Assembly (NCBI GenBank): GCA_008638375.1
Contig: CM018033.1
Span: 12,863,380 to 12,927,379 of the forward strand
Length of the DNA: 64,000 bases
Reading direction: 5' to 3'
Source: Nyssa sinensis
Lineage: Eukaryota > Streptophyta > Magnoliopsida > Cornales > Nyssaceae
The translations under genes were made by a program, and so were the position numbers. Position 1 is the stretch's first letter; each line of letters opens with the position of its first letter. This document shows, in pieces, positions 1 to 11,404 of this stretch. The notes below the pieces were generated by a model. That model was not told the origin of the DNA and made no database searches. It worked only from the letters and a program-made list of their open reading frames with translations.

Positions 1-239
1 AGTTCAAACCTCACCGTCACCCTGAAAAAAAATATGAATTGACACGTGTAGGCTCAAAGTGACTACACGTGATAAGGCATGTTAGAGAATATAATAATAA
101 AGTTACACCTTCTCTAAAAGCTTAAGCTTTTAGATGAGCTGGTAACTTCACAAGAAAATCAGCTAAACGAGAAAAAATATATATACAAATTATGTTTAGG
201 AATGACAATTTAATCACTCGGTTTTAATAGGCCAAGGTA

Positions 240-796
240 GAGAAAACTAGAAAAAAATACTAAAAAATTCTTAAAATAATTTTTTTCAATTTAAAAAATT
301 TGTGATACATTTTTTCTATTTAAAAAGTTCAAAAATGAAAATTTTAGTACAAAAGGTCCAATTGTTAACTTTCATCTTAACATCATTAAAAAATATTACT
401 GATTATACTAAAATGACTTTCAAGATACATTTTAAAAAATATATACTAAAAAATATATAAAATAAATTTTTCAATCTCAAAAAATCATAACATTTTATAA
501 AGTAAAAAATTATTTTTTAAGCATTCTAGATAAATAAAAAAATGTTTTATTTTTTTTAATTGAAGAATTTTTTGTATTTATTATTTAGTATTTTTTTAAA
601 GTGTATTTTGAAAATTATTTTAGTATAATCAATAATATTTTTTAACGGTGTTAAGATGAAATTTAACAATTAATTTTTTGTTTGTATTAAAAGTTTTTGT
701 TTTGAATCTTTTAGATAGAAAAAATATATTGTAGATTTTTTGAATTGAAAAAATTATTTTAAGAGTTTTTTAGTATTTTTTCCAGAAAACTATGTA
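240..796. repeat. Palindromic foldback (MITE-like) element, copy 1
   Basis: The left arm (about 249-510) and right arm (about 535-790) are near-perfect inverted complements. Both ends read inward as GAAAAAAATACTAAAAAA-type sequence, and the landmark CATCTTAACA(C/T)C(A/G)TTAAAAAATATTA occurs in each arm in opposite orientation. There is no coding capacity. A second copy of the same family lies at about 36530-37060. The whole element could fold into one long AT-rich hairpin, typical of foldback or MITE elements. Exact termini and target duplication are not clear by eye. Confidence 0.75.
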
Positions 797-1253
797 ACCT
801 TTGTTAGGATTTGAGAAGAAGTAATCATATCCTGCCACTGTCCTGTCTCTCTATCTGATTATATAAAAATAAAATTGTAAATGAATTTTTTATTTATATA
901 CTCACTATTTATAATGGTATCTTTTAGTATCACATTGAAATTGTTTAGGCAAATTTGACAAAGCTATATATTTATAAAAAAATAATAATAATATTTTTTA
1001 TTTTCTAAAGACTAACATATTTCTTATTTAATGCATATAATATCGTATTTAAATATATTAATTTTAATTAATTTAATAAAATAAATAAATAATTTATAAT
1101 TAAATAAGTACTCCATAGGAATTCGAATGACCCATTTCATTATGGGATTTAAACCGATTTACAAGAAAAATTTCACGAGGGGAGATTGAGAAAGTGCTGC
1201 AAAGCCCGTTGCCATTTATAAATCTATGCTCAATTTATTTATAGAGCTAAGAA

Positions 1254-1304
<51 letters not shown>

Positions 1305-1868
1305 CTTCAAAAATTAAAATCCCCTTCATGACCCTTAAAAATACTTAAATCACAATGATTAATATATAGGTCATTAGATACAAAAATGGCAAGATCAGTT
1401 GGAGTGTGACCGAGTAAACACATTAAAGATAAATTCTAAATCTTAAGCTGCCCATAATATCTCTTAATTGAGCAATCAAAAAAAAAAAATTATATATATA
1501 TATATATATAAATGGCAAGATTAACTCTCTTCCGTATATTATGAATAATATATTGACATTCACTAAATCATTATACTGTTAAAAAGGCAAATTTACAAAA
1601 TCGAATAAATTTTATATATAATGCTTCTAAATATACCTGTAAAGAGTGTATAGAAACTATTATAAGATGACACAATACAACCGTATAAGTTTTAATAAAA
1701 TTAAAACTGTTTCCATATTAACCAAATACTTAATTCCTATACAGAATAAATACTATTTTGTTACAAAATATGCATACAAGCCAACCAAAAGAAGGAAAAA
1801 ATATCTATAGCTGTGAACTCAAGGAAAGCTCAGCTCAGACTCGGATGCTGATTCATCACGAGCGGCAG

Positions 1869-1901
<33 letters not shown>

Positions 1902-1924
1902 CTCGACACAACTCAATTCAAATA
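797..1924. other. AT-rich spacer downstream of the patatin-like gene
   Basis: No gene is visible. It contains AT dinucleotide tracts at 1257-1302, about 1489-1511 and 1872-1900. The last lies just beyond the stop codon of the minus-strand patatin-like gene, so this stretch should hold its 3' untranslated region. I could not pick a single convincing polyadenylation signal. Confidence 0.6.
1257..1302. repeat. (TA)23 microsatellite
   Basis: A perfect run of 23 TA units. It is likely to be length-polymorphic. Confidence 0.95.
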
Positions 1925-3617
1925 CTAATAAAATGAGGATAGGGTGGATAGAGTGGTGGCAGATGATGTTCTAGGCGATGACGACGATGTCTGCTTCAAA
2001 ATCACAGTTGGTAGAATGCTCGTTTTTCTTCTCTCTTTCTCCTTAATTAGATCTCCTGCAAACATCTCTAGTTTCTCAGCGTTTGTGTTCTCAAGCAACT
2101 TCTTTCCTTGAAATAACACTGACTTTACATTTTTTTGTGCCAACATTTTCTCTGCAATGATCAATATCTCACTTGTATTGTTTAACTCGCTCCTCTTCTT
2201 CAAATGACCTTCCATCCCATTTGCCTGAAACAAAATTCCATGGATCAAACATAACATTAAAGAAAATGTGCAATTACTTTACAGTTGAAAGATATTGGGA
2301 TTAATTACCTGAATTCGAACATAATTATTTGTCCCAACTGACTGAGCAAATGCCATTGCAACAGCTTGATCAACCTACGCACATTAAATAAATCAGACAG
2401 TTAGCTTACCTACCCAATAATAATAATAATTGAAGTTTTTCCATACTTAATTGACAAAATTGAAGAAACAGCAACTACACACTGGGGGTGTGTATAGTTG
2501 GTATTTCACACAAGGATTCTTCGACCGACAAAATTCTTATATCCACAGTCAACACCACTAAAATGACACGTGGGACCCATTATAACTGTCTTTTAACAAT
2601 TCTGTCATTAAATTTAAATTACAGTAATCAAGGAAACTACACTACGTAATAAAAACGGTGTCGTACCATATCGGAAGCTCCGTCTCCGGCGATCTTGACC
2701 AGTGCACCCGGCGAAGACGTCAGATCACCCGTACCGAATTCCGACTCTCCGTTACCCAAAGACACAACTAACAGATCTTCGACGCCGTTACAAAATGGAA
2801 ACTCCTGCTTGTTATTGAGCACGTGCGTGATAGCCGCAGCCGTCGGATTGTTCATGGCTACCCCACCGCCTATGGCCACGATCTTCGTCCTCTGGTCCAC
2901 CGACCTCATGTCCACCGCCCCGACCACACCCGTATCAGCCAACGTCGCCTTGCACACGTCCCTCACCTTGAAGTCATAGCCGTCGATTTCCAAAGCGTCC
3001 GCTCGTGAAAACACGAACGGTGCACGCGTTTTGAGGTCGTAACAGGGAATCAAAACCGCCTTCAATGTGTCCTTTAACGTGCACTCGCCGAACACACTCT
3101 TTAAAACTCTGTCACTACGCTTCGCCGGTCGAAACATCCGCCGGAGCATCCCCGTTGGCGATGACCGGAAAAACCTCCGTTTATTCTCAATCATAAATCT
3201 GAGCGCTTCCTCGGCGGTGAACATCGGGCCGCCGTCTTTTCCGCGACTGAAGAGTAGGGCGGCGAGGACACCCCCGACGCCGGAGCCGGCCACAACGTCA
3301 AAGAAGTCAGCAATGCGGGCATTTGGATTGCCGGATTTACGGCGGAGACAGGCCTCGAGGTGGGCCAGAGAGCTGGCAGCGAGTACACCATCGGTGGCAC
3401 CGCCACCGTCAATGGACAAAATTCTAACTTTTCCGGTGACGCGTTTGTCGGATTTCATTTCTTCAACTAAAACTGTATCATCTATTTGGTTAACACGAAG
3501 CTTGGAATCAACGTATCCGAAGAGGAATTTGTTTTCGAGAATGGAGAAGATTTCGGAGGTGAGTTTGTCGAGTTCATAGTCTGACTGAAGCATTGAAAGA
3601 GCGGACACTGCAGCCAT
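1925..3617 (-). CDS. Patatin-like protein, pPLAIII-type acyl hydrolase (3 exons)
   Basis: The three exons on the minus strand are 2667-3617, 2309-2374 and 1925-2224. Introns at 2375-2666 and 2225-2308 have GT-AG borders in phase 0, giving 438 residues. The start at 3617 is the first ATG after the TATA box. Patatin domain: the oxyanion loop DGGG is at residues 70-73 and the nucleophile elbow is GSGVG at 111-115, so the usual Ser of GxSxG is Gly. The position of the catalytic Asp-Gly motif reads GGGVAMNNP from residue 250. The 22-residue middle exon ends in NNYVRIQ, a conserved patatin-family segment. The C-terminus is Ser/Thr-rich. Plant pPLAIII proteins are known for GxGxG in place of GxSxG and act on membrane lipids in growth and cell-wall traits; assignment to that group is by motif. 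It looks intact and is the only clear host gene here. Its exons are clearly more GC-rich than the flanks. Confidence 0.93.
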
Positions 3618-3717
3618 TGTTAATAAGCTTAGTTGAAGTTGATTTCAGTTACTGAAAGTGAAAGATAGGAAGAAGGGAGTGGAATGGATTGAAGAATGAG
3701 AGGAAGCAGTTGGTCAG

Positions 3718-3725
3718 TTATATAG
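3718..3725 (-). promoter_or_regulatory. TATA box of the patatin-like gene
   Basis: CTATATAA on the minus strand, 100 bp upstream of the ATG. This puts transcription start near 3690 with a leader of roughly 70 nt. The leader is pyrimidine-rich, as is common in plants. Confidence 0.75.
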
Positions 3726-4469
3726 GCCGAATTTGGGTGCGTACGGTTGCGTTGTGTGTGCAATTGCATGCGTGTGAGTTGTTTGTTTTCTAGTGTGACC
3801 ACCGACGAACATTCCCCGGTGGGCGTGGCCGATTAATCGGCTGCGCACTGCGCTTTTTTATTTTATTTTTTCTCTTTTTTTCAGGGTAAAGTTTTTAAGT
3901 TAGATCTGTCTATAATTATCTACTAAAATTTGACTTTAAGTTGAAACCAAGAATTACATTTGAATTCTCGGTCGGATTAAACATTTAACCCATTAAAACA
4001 CCGGTTTTGGAGCAAACATTTTCGTTATCAATGCTAAAACATACAACCAATGCATAACTATACAGCACGTGCAATGCATGTGAATATATATATATATATA
4101 CATGATATTAAATTAACAAAAATTAAAGAAATCATAGTTTATTGGAAATTGAGTCAGTCGTAAAGGCTTGTTCCTTGTTCTAAATGTTTTTAGAGGAGAG
4201 CTCTATGTTCAAATTATTAAATTTGAGCATCTAATATTTAGAAAGTTAAGAGATCTTATTTGGAGGATATATAACGGTATTTTGAACTAATTTAAGAAAT
4301 CCCAAAGTTCATTCTAAACTGCTTATAAGAATTACACTAAACTACTTATAAGAACTAATATTTTTGAAACTTAGAACGTTCAACGAAATGAAAAAAAGGA
4401 GGGCGAGTCATTGCTAATTGGTTTAACTATTGAGTTAATTGTAATTGAACTGTGATATCATAAAATATA
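3726..4469. other. Upstream region of the patatin-like gene
   Basis: No coding region is seen. The part nearest the gene (3726-3860) is comparatively GC-rich and may hold promoter elements. An AT microsatellite lies at about 4084-4100. The rest is AT-rich and unassigned. Confidence 0.5.
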
Positions 4470-4818
4470 ATATTATTATTAATAAAATATAAAAATATGA
4501 AAAATTATAATATATTAATATGGAACGAAAACATGAAAAAAATTGATAAAAAAAACTTTAACCATAAAAACTTATTTCATCATATTTATGAAGTTAGAAT
4601 ACTACTATTTTGACTAAAAAATTAAAATTTTTATTTTTATACTAATTCTAATATAATAAAAACGAATGGGAAACTACTAATTCTTATATTTCCTATACTA
4701 CTCCTAATAAGACTAAAAATTAGAGAAATCAGGAATAAATTAAAATTAGAAACTAAATAATTTTAATATAACTCTTAAACAAATATTCTTATTTTTAGGG
4801 TATCATATATGTTCTACA
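4470..4818 (-). repeat. Family D copy 1, 3' LTR
   Basis: On the minus strand it begins TGTAGAACATATATGATACC at 4818. It shares blocks such as AAGAATATTTGTTT and TTTTTTTATCAAT with 37834-38150, and the latter block also with 31480-31560. The distal end is uncertain because the sequence fades into AT-rich DNA. Confidence 0.6.
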
Positions 4819-5091
4819 TCAGTATCCTCCACTTGAAAACAACTCATCCTCGAGTTAATTAGATGTATATAACCACAAACCCGTTCATAACTCGAAAAAA
4901 AAAGTTGAATCTTATAAAGAACAATTAAATATTTATAGATTTTTTCTACCACATCTTTCACGAAATTTGTAACTTTGAACCTTTTTTCTAATGATAATAA
5001 TGTTTTTGTAATAAACAAAAATTATCTTCTTGATCTACCATAAGTTCCATCTTCTTGATCTACCATAAGTTCCATCTTCTTGAAACATCAT
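4819..5091 (-). pseudogene. 3' end of the family D internal region
   Basis: On the minus strand this ends in a frame containing NSRMSCFQVEDTDVE just before the LTR. This resembles the acidic or Ser-rich C-termini of plant gypsy polyproteins. It aligns with 37634-37833 of copy 2. A 25-bp direct duplication (about 5033-5080) lies next to the element A insertion point. It carries no recognisable enzyme domain. Confidence 0.45.
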
Positions 5092-6917
5092 TGTGGGTGC
5101 CAGAACCGAAAAAAAAGGAAAAATGAGTGCCATCATTTTTATGAATTTAAAGGGATCCTAGTTGTCTCCTTCCCTAAAGGTGGGAAAGAATGTTTGTTAT
5201 GAAAGATAGAGAAGTTGAGGAGTTGTCAGCTTATTTTTGGGCGAGAAACAAGCAAACATGTTACAGATTGAACAGTATATATGAAGGAAACTGAAAGAAA
5301 TGGAATGAAAATTACATCACTTTAATCCTAAATACATACTAAAGGATCCCTTGACATGGATCAAAATAAAGATAAAGTACTAAAATAAAATGAAAACACT
5401 AGAGAAACAGGTTCGGGGGTTAAGGTACGGAGTGAGAAGGTGTTAGGCACCCACCCGCCCGATCCGAATGGATTGGCCTCGAATATTTACTTGCAAGGTT
5501 ATTTTGTCATGAGAAAATTGACAAGAGAGATGTGAGTATGGAAGAGATAAACAATAAAGAATCTGATATGAATAAACAAAATAAAACAGAAAAGACAAGA
5601 AGCAAATCTGACTCGGACCCGAAAGCTTCCTACGTATCCATTCAGAAAATAGAATCAGAGTCACGTAGTTCTCTGCTTTACCCTCTTTTATCAAGAGTGA
5701 TAAAATAAGCAAGATCAATCGGATCTAAAAAAAATTGTTAAGGGTTTGAGAGCATACCTTATTTAGTCGTGGTAGTCGGGCATAGAGAGAACTCTAGAAT
5801 TATGTTAGTAGTGTAAGGCTATGAAAATTGTGTATTTCGTCCATTTTGTGTCTTGAGGGCTTTATTTATAGGAAAATATAGATATTTGATCCAATGATTT
5901 AAGATGAAACCCTAAAATGGAGGGTTAGGATCATGTCTTGAGTGATAATTATCTAATTAAATAAATAAAAAATTAAATAAGAATGATTATCATAACTAAA
6001 TGAATTAATAAATAATTATGACAATGCACGAACCAATAACATTGGTGTCTACGTGCAAGAGCCAATGAGATAAAAGAGAAATAAAATTTAATTAGAAAAT
6101 AAACTCTAAAATGAAAACGTTTAGGTTCAATGTATCTCCATTTAAGGAAATATCAAGCAACCAGATTTATGAAAACTCTAAAAGTGGAAAGTCCTAATTA
6201 AGCCTAAATAGACTACTATCACTCAAGATTATCAAATTACCCCCAATTTGGTAGAGAATCTATAAATTTCCACAAGACATGTGAAAAGATCAAATTATCC
6301 ATAATTAATCACCAAAGGGCTAAAATTACCAAATACCCCCAAATGGGTAAAATGATATAGAAATTATAAAAATGCCCCTCATGTGACTAGAAAGTCCTAC
6401 GGAGGGTAGGCTTATGCCAAAATTACCAAAATGCCCTTAGTGGGTAAAAGGTACTAAAATTACTAAAATGCCCTCCGATGGGCAGAAGAGCCCTAACAAG
6501 AGTGGGACTTTGACAGGAGAGTCCTAATGAGAATGTGACTCTATCGGAAAGAGTTCTACTTGGACTAGGACTTTGTTAGGAGAGTCTTAACAAGAGTGGG
6601 ACTCTATCGGGAATAATCCTACCTGGATTGGGATTTTGGCAGAAGAGTTCTAGCGAGAATAAGACTCTATCAGGAGAAGTGCTAATGGAACTGGGTCTCT
6701 AGGAGGAGAGTCCTAGCGGGAATAGGACTTTGTCAAGAAGAGTCCTAATGGAACTAGGACTCTGGCAAAAGAGTCCTAGCGAGAATAGGACTCTATTAGG
6801 AGGGGTCCTAATAGAAATAGGACTCTATCGGGAAGAGTCCTACTTTGAAGTAGCTTTCTTGGCATAATTACCAAATTGCTACTACTTAATCAAGGGTCAC
6901 AAAATGAGGTGTTTACA
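5092..6917 (-). repeat. Element A 3' LTR
   Basis: It matches 23029-25016 along its length. The right copy has extra sequence around 23700-23870. It carries the hairpin-module array at 6480-6850. The two copies differ at many positions, so the insertion is not recent. Confidence 0.85.
6480..6850. repeat. Hairpin-module tandem array in the element A LTR
   Basis: About eleven modules of around 32 bp (higher-order 63 bp). The consensus is a stem-loop: GAGTCCTA, a 7-nt loop, then TAGGACTC, followed by a TATCGGGAA- or GGCAAAAG-type spacer. Several modules have perfect 8-bp stems (for example 6723-6782 and around 6775-6800). The same array recurs in the other LTR at about 24590-24950 with different decay. 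Confidence 0.75.
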
Positions 6918-6931
6918 AAAAGCCCCTCGTT
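6918..6931 (-). other. Element A polypurine tract
   Basis: On the minus strand AACGAGGGGCTTTT lies immediately before the 3' LTR start (TGTAAACACC). This is the expected place and composition for plus-strand priming. Confidence 0.65.
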
Positions 6932-7249
6932 GATAGAATTTGCAAGCAAGTGAACGTCAATGCAAGAAAAAAGTGATTTTTGTTTGACGTGGTCAGACTC
7001 ATTCCTCTATGAGATTCCTATGTATCACCCTCAGGCGAATCAGACCGTTCATAGTTCGTGACTAGCAAAAATGGGTATTGTCCTTACTAGATTTCTCTAA
7101 AGAGACTCATATTGATAAGATTATTATGAGGCTATGCCCTCGAAAATGACCCATCGGAGTCTTACTTGATAAGAAATGTGATCCTAACAAGTCTTTCATG
7201 AGGTTGCGTTCTCATGAGATGAACTTACGCCCTCCGATGTTTTATCAAA

Positions 7250-8060
7250 AAAATAAATTTTATCTTAGTAGGTTGAGAAGAGAGAATGCAATAGATGGCT
7301 TACCTGAGAGGAACACTATCCTAACAAGATGATAAAATGTGATGTGATAAACAGCTTATCTGAAATGAATGCTATCCTAACAGGATGGTTATATAATAGA
7401 CGACTTACTTGGAAGGAATACTATCTAACAAAATGGTTACGCGATATACGGTTTACCTGAAAGGAATGTTATCCTAACAAGATAATGAATTTGCGTCCTC
7501 AAACAACTTTCCTAAAAGGAATGCTATCCTAACAAGATAATGAATTTGTGTCTCAGAAGACTTTCCTAAAAGGAGTGATATCTTAATAGGCTGATAAAAT
7601 GCATTCTAAGATGACTTTCCTGAAAGGAATGTTATCCTAACAGGATAATGAATTTGCATCCTCAAATGACTTTCCTAAAAGGAATGCTATCCTAATCGGC
7701 TGATAAAATGAGCCATCAAACGACTTTTCTGAAAGGAATGCTATCCTAACAAGATAATGAATTTGCGTCCTCAGACGACTTTCCTAAAAGGAATGCTATC
7801 CTAATAAAATTTTTATGAGATCATGTCTTTAATGAACAGATTGCCAAGATGACTCGCGTCCTCAAACGATTTTTACCGAGATGGATTATGTCCTTAAACA
7901 TTTTCTAGCCTAGATGGATTACATCCTTAGACAGTTTTTTCCTAGATGGATTACGTCCTTAGACGATTTTTTCCTATAAGGGAATTTCATCCTAATTGGT
8001 TGATAAAATACGTCCTCAAACGAATTACCTGAAAGGAATGCTATTCTAACAAGAGTTTTA
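7250..8060. repeat. Imperfect tandem repeats inside element A
   Basis: Variants of TTTCCTAAAAGGAATG and CTATCCTAACAGGATAATG recur every roughly 55-110 bp, joined by GCGTCCTCAAACGA-type spacers. Each block is a short stem-loop (TTCC/GGAA and TATCC/GGATA). There is no coding potential. Confidence 0.7.
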
Positions 8061-10479
8061 ATGAGATGAGTATTTATTGGAGAATGAAAACTCCAAGGGA
8101 AGAATGACTTGATCGGATTTGTGCCTTAGTGGGAAGATGACTTGGGTTAACTCCACTAGAATGATGGAATTCAGTGTGACTCCATGGGGAAGATTTTAAT
8201 CGAGTTTTAAACCATAAGTTCATGTTGCTCAACTCTTTCTTAGAAAAGGAGAACAAGAAGTGTACTTAACTTGGAAAGGAGTTACACTCAAAGTGATACA
8301 CTCAACTAATGATACCAGTTGATGACAATGCTTGCCTTAAATAGGGGAAATACAAGATATGCAAGAAGCAACCTTGACCTAGACAGAGCGAGATAGAACT
8401 CAACTAAGATATGAGTGTGGAAATGTATGAAAAAAATCATATTGATGAAGAACTCTTGCCTCAGCCAAAGGAATATGAAATTTACTCAACTTAGAGAGGA
8501 GTAAAGAGAATGTACTCAACTCATATAGAAGTGAAGGGGATGTACTTAACTTAGATAGGAGTAAAGAAATGTTCTTATTGAATGAGAGAAAATGTTGTGA
8601 AACATGTTTTTCTATCTTTAAAAAAGATTTTTCGTTTAGAGAAAATTCTAACTTTTGGCTTGAACTCTACCTGTCCCTAGATAACTAGCAATCAAGTTGG
8701 TTATTCAGGTCAAAAGAACCATCGCTTGGTTTTGAATGGTGAGGCTTCCCATTTTTGTAGATGATTTGGGAAAATATGCTCGAGTTGTGAACTGAGGATA
8801 TGAAGGCTTAGGAGACTTGATCAGCTAAAGACTTAACTTCAAATTTATGGATAAATTTTTTTTTTTTTTGCCCTTCCAAATGAGTTGGGAGATTCCTTTG
8901 AAAATTTCAAAGTATTTGTTTTGAGCTTGATTCAGTCTAATCATTTGAGAAAATTAGAATCATTGATTTTCAAAACAGATTGCATTTAACTGAGCATATG
9001 GGATGAACTTATTGAATGAAAGAAATTTTGGGTGAACCAAAGTGATGGAGACTTTACCCATGATGCAGGCAAAGTTGTTAAAGCGTGACAAAATGTGAAA
9101 TAGAACCCTTTAAACCTTGTGAAGAAAGGACGAGTTACATCATAAAATGAATAAGTAATTTGGTGCAAATAGGTAGGTAAGGAATCCCTTAATGAGTTCC
9201 TTCAAAAAGTGGGTGAAGAATGAAGAAGCAACGTAGTGCAAACGAGTAAGGAGGAAACCCCTTGTATGAAATCATTTGTTACATGACCCATTTATTTGTA
9301 AGACCCTTTGAAAGAGTTCACAGTTGAAATATGACAATTCCGTGAAACAAGCAAGACCTCAAGGTGGTCTTACTTTCAGGAACGAAACGTAGGCTAGGTT
9401 AAGGTTTACCAAATGAAAGGTATATGAGGTCCAAAAATCCATGTTTATAGTACCAAGCCCCTTGTGTGCATCTCTTTGATGTGCGTAACTTTGACGTGCA
9501 TAACCTTGATGTGCATGCCATTTCTTATACATGAATGATTCTTAGCATAACCTTCATGACTGAGCCTAAAGTAACTTCTTGGGTTGCCTACGTATGTCTT
9601 TTTAGAGAATCAGGTCTAACGTAGTTCATTACTCGCTTGAAGCTCTTTGAGCCATACAAGACTTAATTGATTGATTTCTTACATCCTTACTTGGAAAATG
9701 CTTCTTTTGATTAGGCAAAGGTTTTCTTTTCTTTACAATCTAACCCTTCCTTGATGGTTATTTTGTCACTTCCTTGTTTGGAAATATTTTTCTTTAGTGA
9801 GGCAAAGATTTTCTTTCCTTTGCTTTTGATTCTTCTCAAATGATTGTTTCTCACTTCCTTGCGTGGAAATTTTTTCTCTCACACTAGACAAAGATGTTTC
9901 TTCTCTTTGCTTTTTGATTCTTCTATGAAGGAATTGAGAGAGAGCACACATAGTAGGTTTTCCCCCCTAAGGTTTTGTAGATGGGTTTAAGAAAGAAAGG
10001 TTGATTAATCAAGCTCAAAGGGTTTGAAGGTGGATATATTAATATAGGTGATAGGATAGATTTGGTTTGCCAAGTGATGGCCTCCTATCCTTAGAATTGC
10101 TTGCTTTTAGGAAATAATCACATTTTCTAAACTCGTGATGTTGATGCCTACATAGAGTCATGACTATTATCTTCTTTGGATGGTGATTGAATCAGACAAG
10201 ATGCCTTTGAGAACAATTGATGAATTGGTGAACAATGAAAAAATCAAGATGATTTGTAAAGTTTGATGATGCTCAAATTTAACACATGCAATCTTATTGT
10301 GAATTTGATGACATTCATTTTCTTAAAGAATCAAGATGAATCATGCAAACATTTTTTTGAAAGTTTCCTAAAAGAATCTTTATTAAAACATGAGGAAAGA
10401 CCAATAGAAATTATCCATGAAGAATAAAAGAATGATTTTTGGCTTGAAAAGCAGCTCCTTCTTGATTGTAGGCTAATCT
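8061..10479. other. Non-coding internal region of element A
   Basis: No convincing coding frame on either strand. Short minus-strand frames of about 60 codons are not recognisable. The region sits where pol would be expected, so pol has been lost or replaced. Confidence 0.6.
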
Positions 10480-11404
10480 TGGTTGATTCTTGAAGAATGA
10501 GGCCCAATGGCTTGTTCATCAATCAAATCTTGGATAACATGCCTCAACATGGTGCAATGATCAGTGTAGTGGCCCACATATTGATGGTAGGCACAATGCT
10601 TGCTTAGATCATAGTTCTTGGGTATTGGGTTTAAAATAGGCCGAGGATCTAAAGGTTAAAGATACCCTTCTTCGCAAAGATTTTTGAAAACTTCACTCAA
10701 TCATGCAGAGAGTTCTGAGAATGACCTTGATGGGCGCTTTCGAGGTGAATTTGGCAGTGGTGAGTCAGTTGAACTAACAGACTAAGAGAAAGGTTATTGT
10801 AGAGTTAAAGTATAGACTACAATCTCTAAGTTATTGGGCTTGATGTTTTGTATAAGCTTCCTTAATATCCATCATTGATTGCATCCCCGATTTGGATTTT
10901 AGCCTTTATAAGAGCTTTGAAAGTCTTAAAGTAGTGGGCAAACATTGATTCACGGTATATGGGAAGTAAGTTCTTTTTTTCCATTCGCACTTGTTCAGCT
11001 TCACTCAGCCTGTTGACCATCTGGGCAGCTTTGGCCCTCAACGGGTGATGAAAGTGGAAAAAATCTCCTTGGGTTCTTGCTTGGTGGTCTCAAGGTCCCT
11101 AAGTGTGATGTCTAAGTTATTGTTGCAATTGTACTACTTAACTAAGGCATTACAGAGTTATTCCCAATCTTTGGATATGGGATCTTCTAAGTCTACGAGC
11201 CAATGAAGAGATACCTTATTAGTGTTTGGTGGAACATTTGAGCCATCATTTTAATTGTAGCCCCTATTGGTTGCATAGACTGAACATATTGCTTGAGATG
11301 GGTCTTTGGGCATGTGGCCCCTTTGAATTTGTCTAAGTCTGGCATTTTAAACTTGTAAGGAAAACAGACTTCAGGATATAAGGAGAGTTTTTGGATATTA
11401 ATCA
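10480..11404 (-). pseudogene. Element A gag, C-terminal part (split by element B)
   Basis: The minus-strand frame at 11193-11404 contains PYKFKMPDLDKFKGATCP, typical of plant gypsy gag proteins just before the capsid-like domain. Around 10520-10640 the frame CAYHQYVGHYTDHC is a CCHC-like zinc knuckle (C-x2-H-x4-H-x4-C spacing), followed by a gag-like helix. Frameshifts and stops break the middle. The reading frame runs directly into the N-terminal piece at 21118-21545 once element B and one copy of AATCA are ignored. It would have packaged the element RNA. Confidence 0.75.
11400..11404. repeat. Element B target duplication, left
   Basis: AATCA directly precedes the LTR start at 11405. The identical AATCA follows the other LTR at 21113-21117. 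Confidence 0.9.

Noticed and set aside
2695..3579. Plus-strand open frames of 61-170 codons over the patatin-like gene
   Set aside because: They are shadows of the GC-rich minus-strand exon, have no domain, and the opposite strand has clear motifs and splice sites.
4803..5718. Short minus-strand frames as small host genes
   Set aside because: The first is the tail of a decayed family D element, the second lies within the element A LTR; neither is a host gene.
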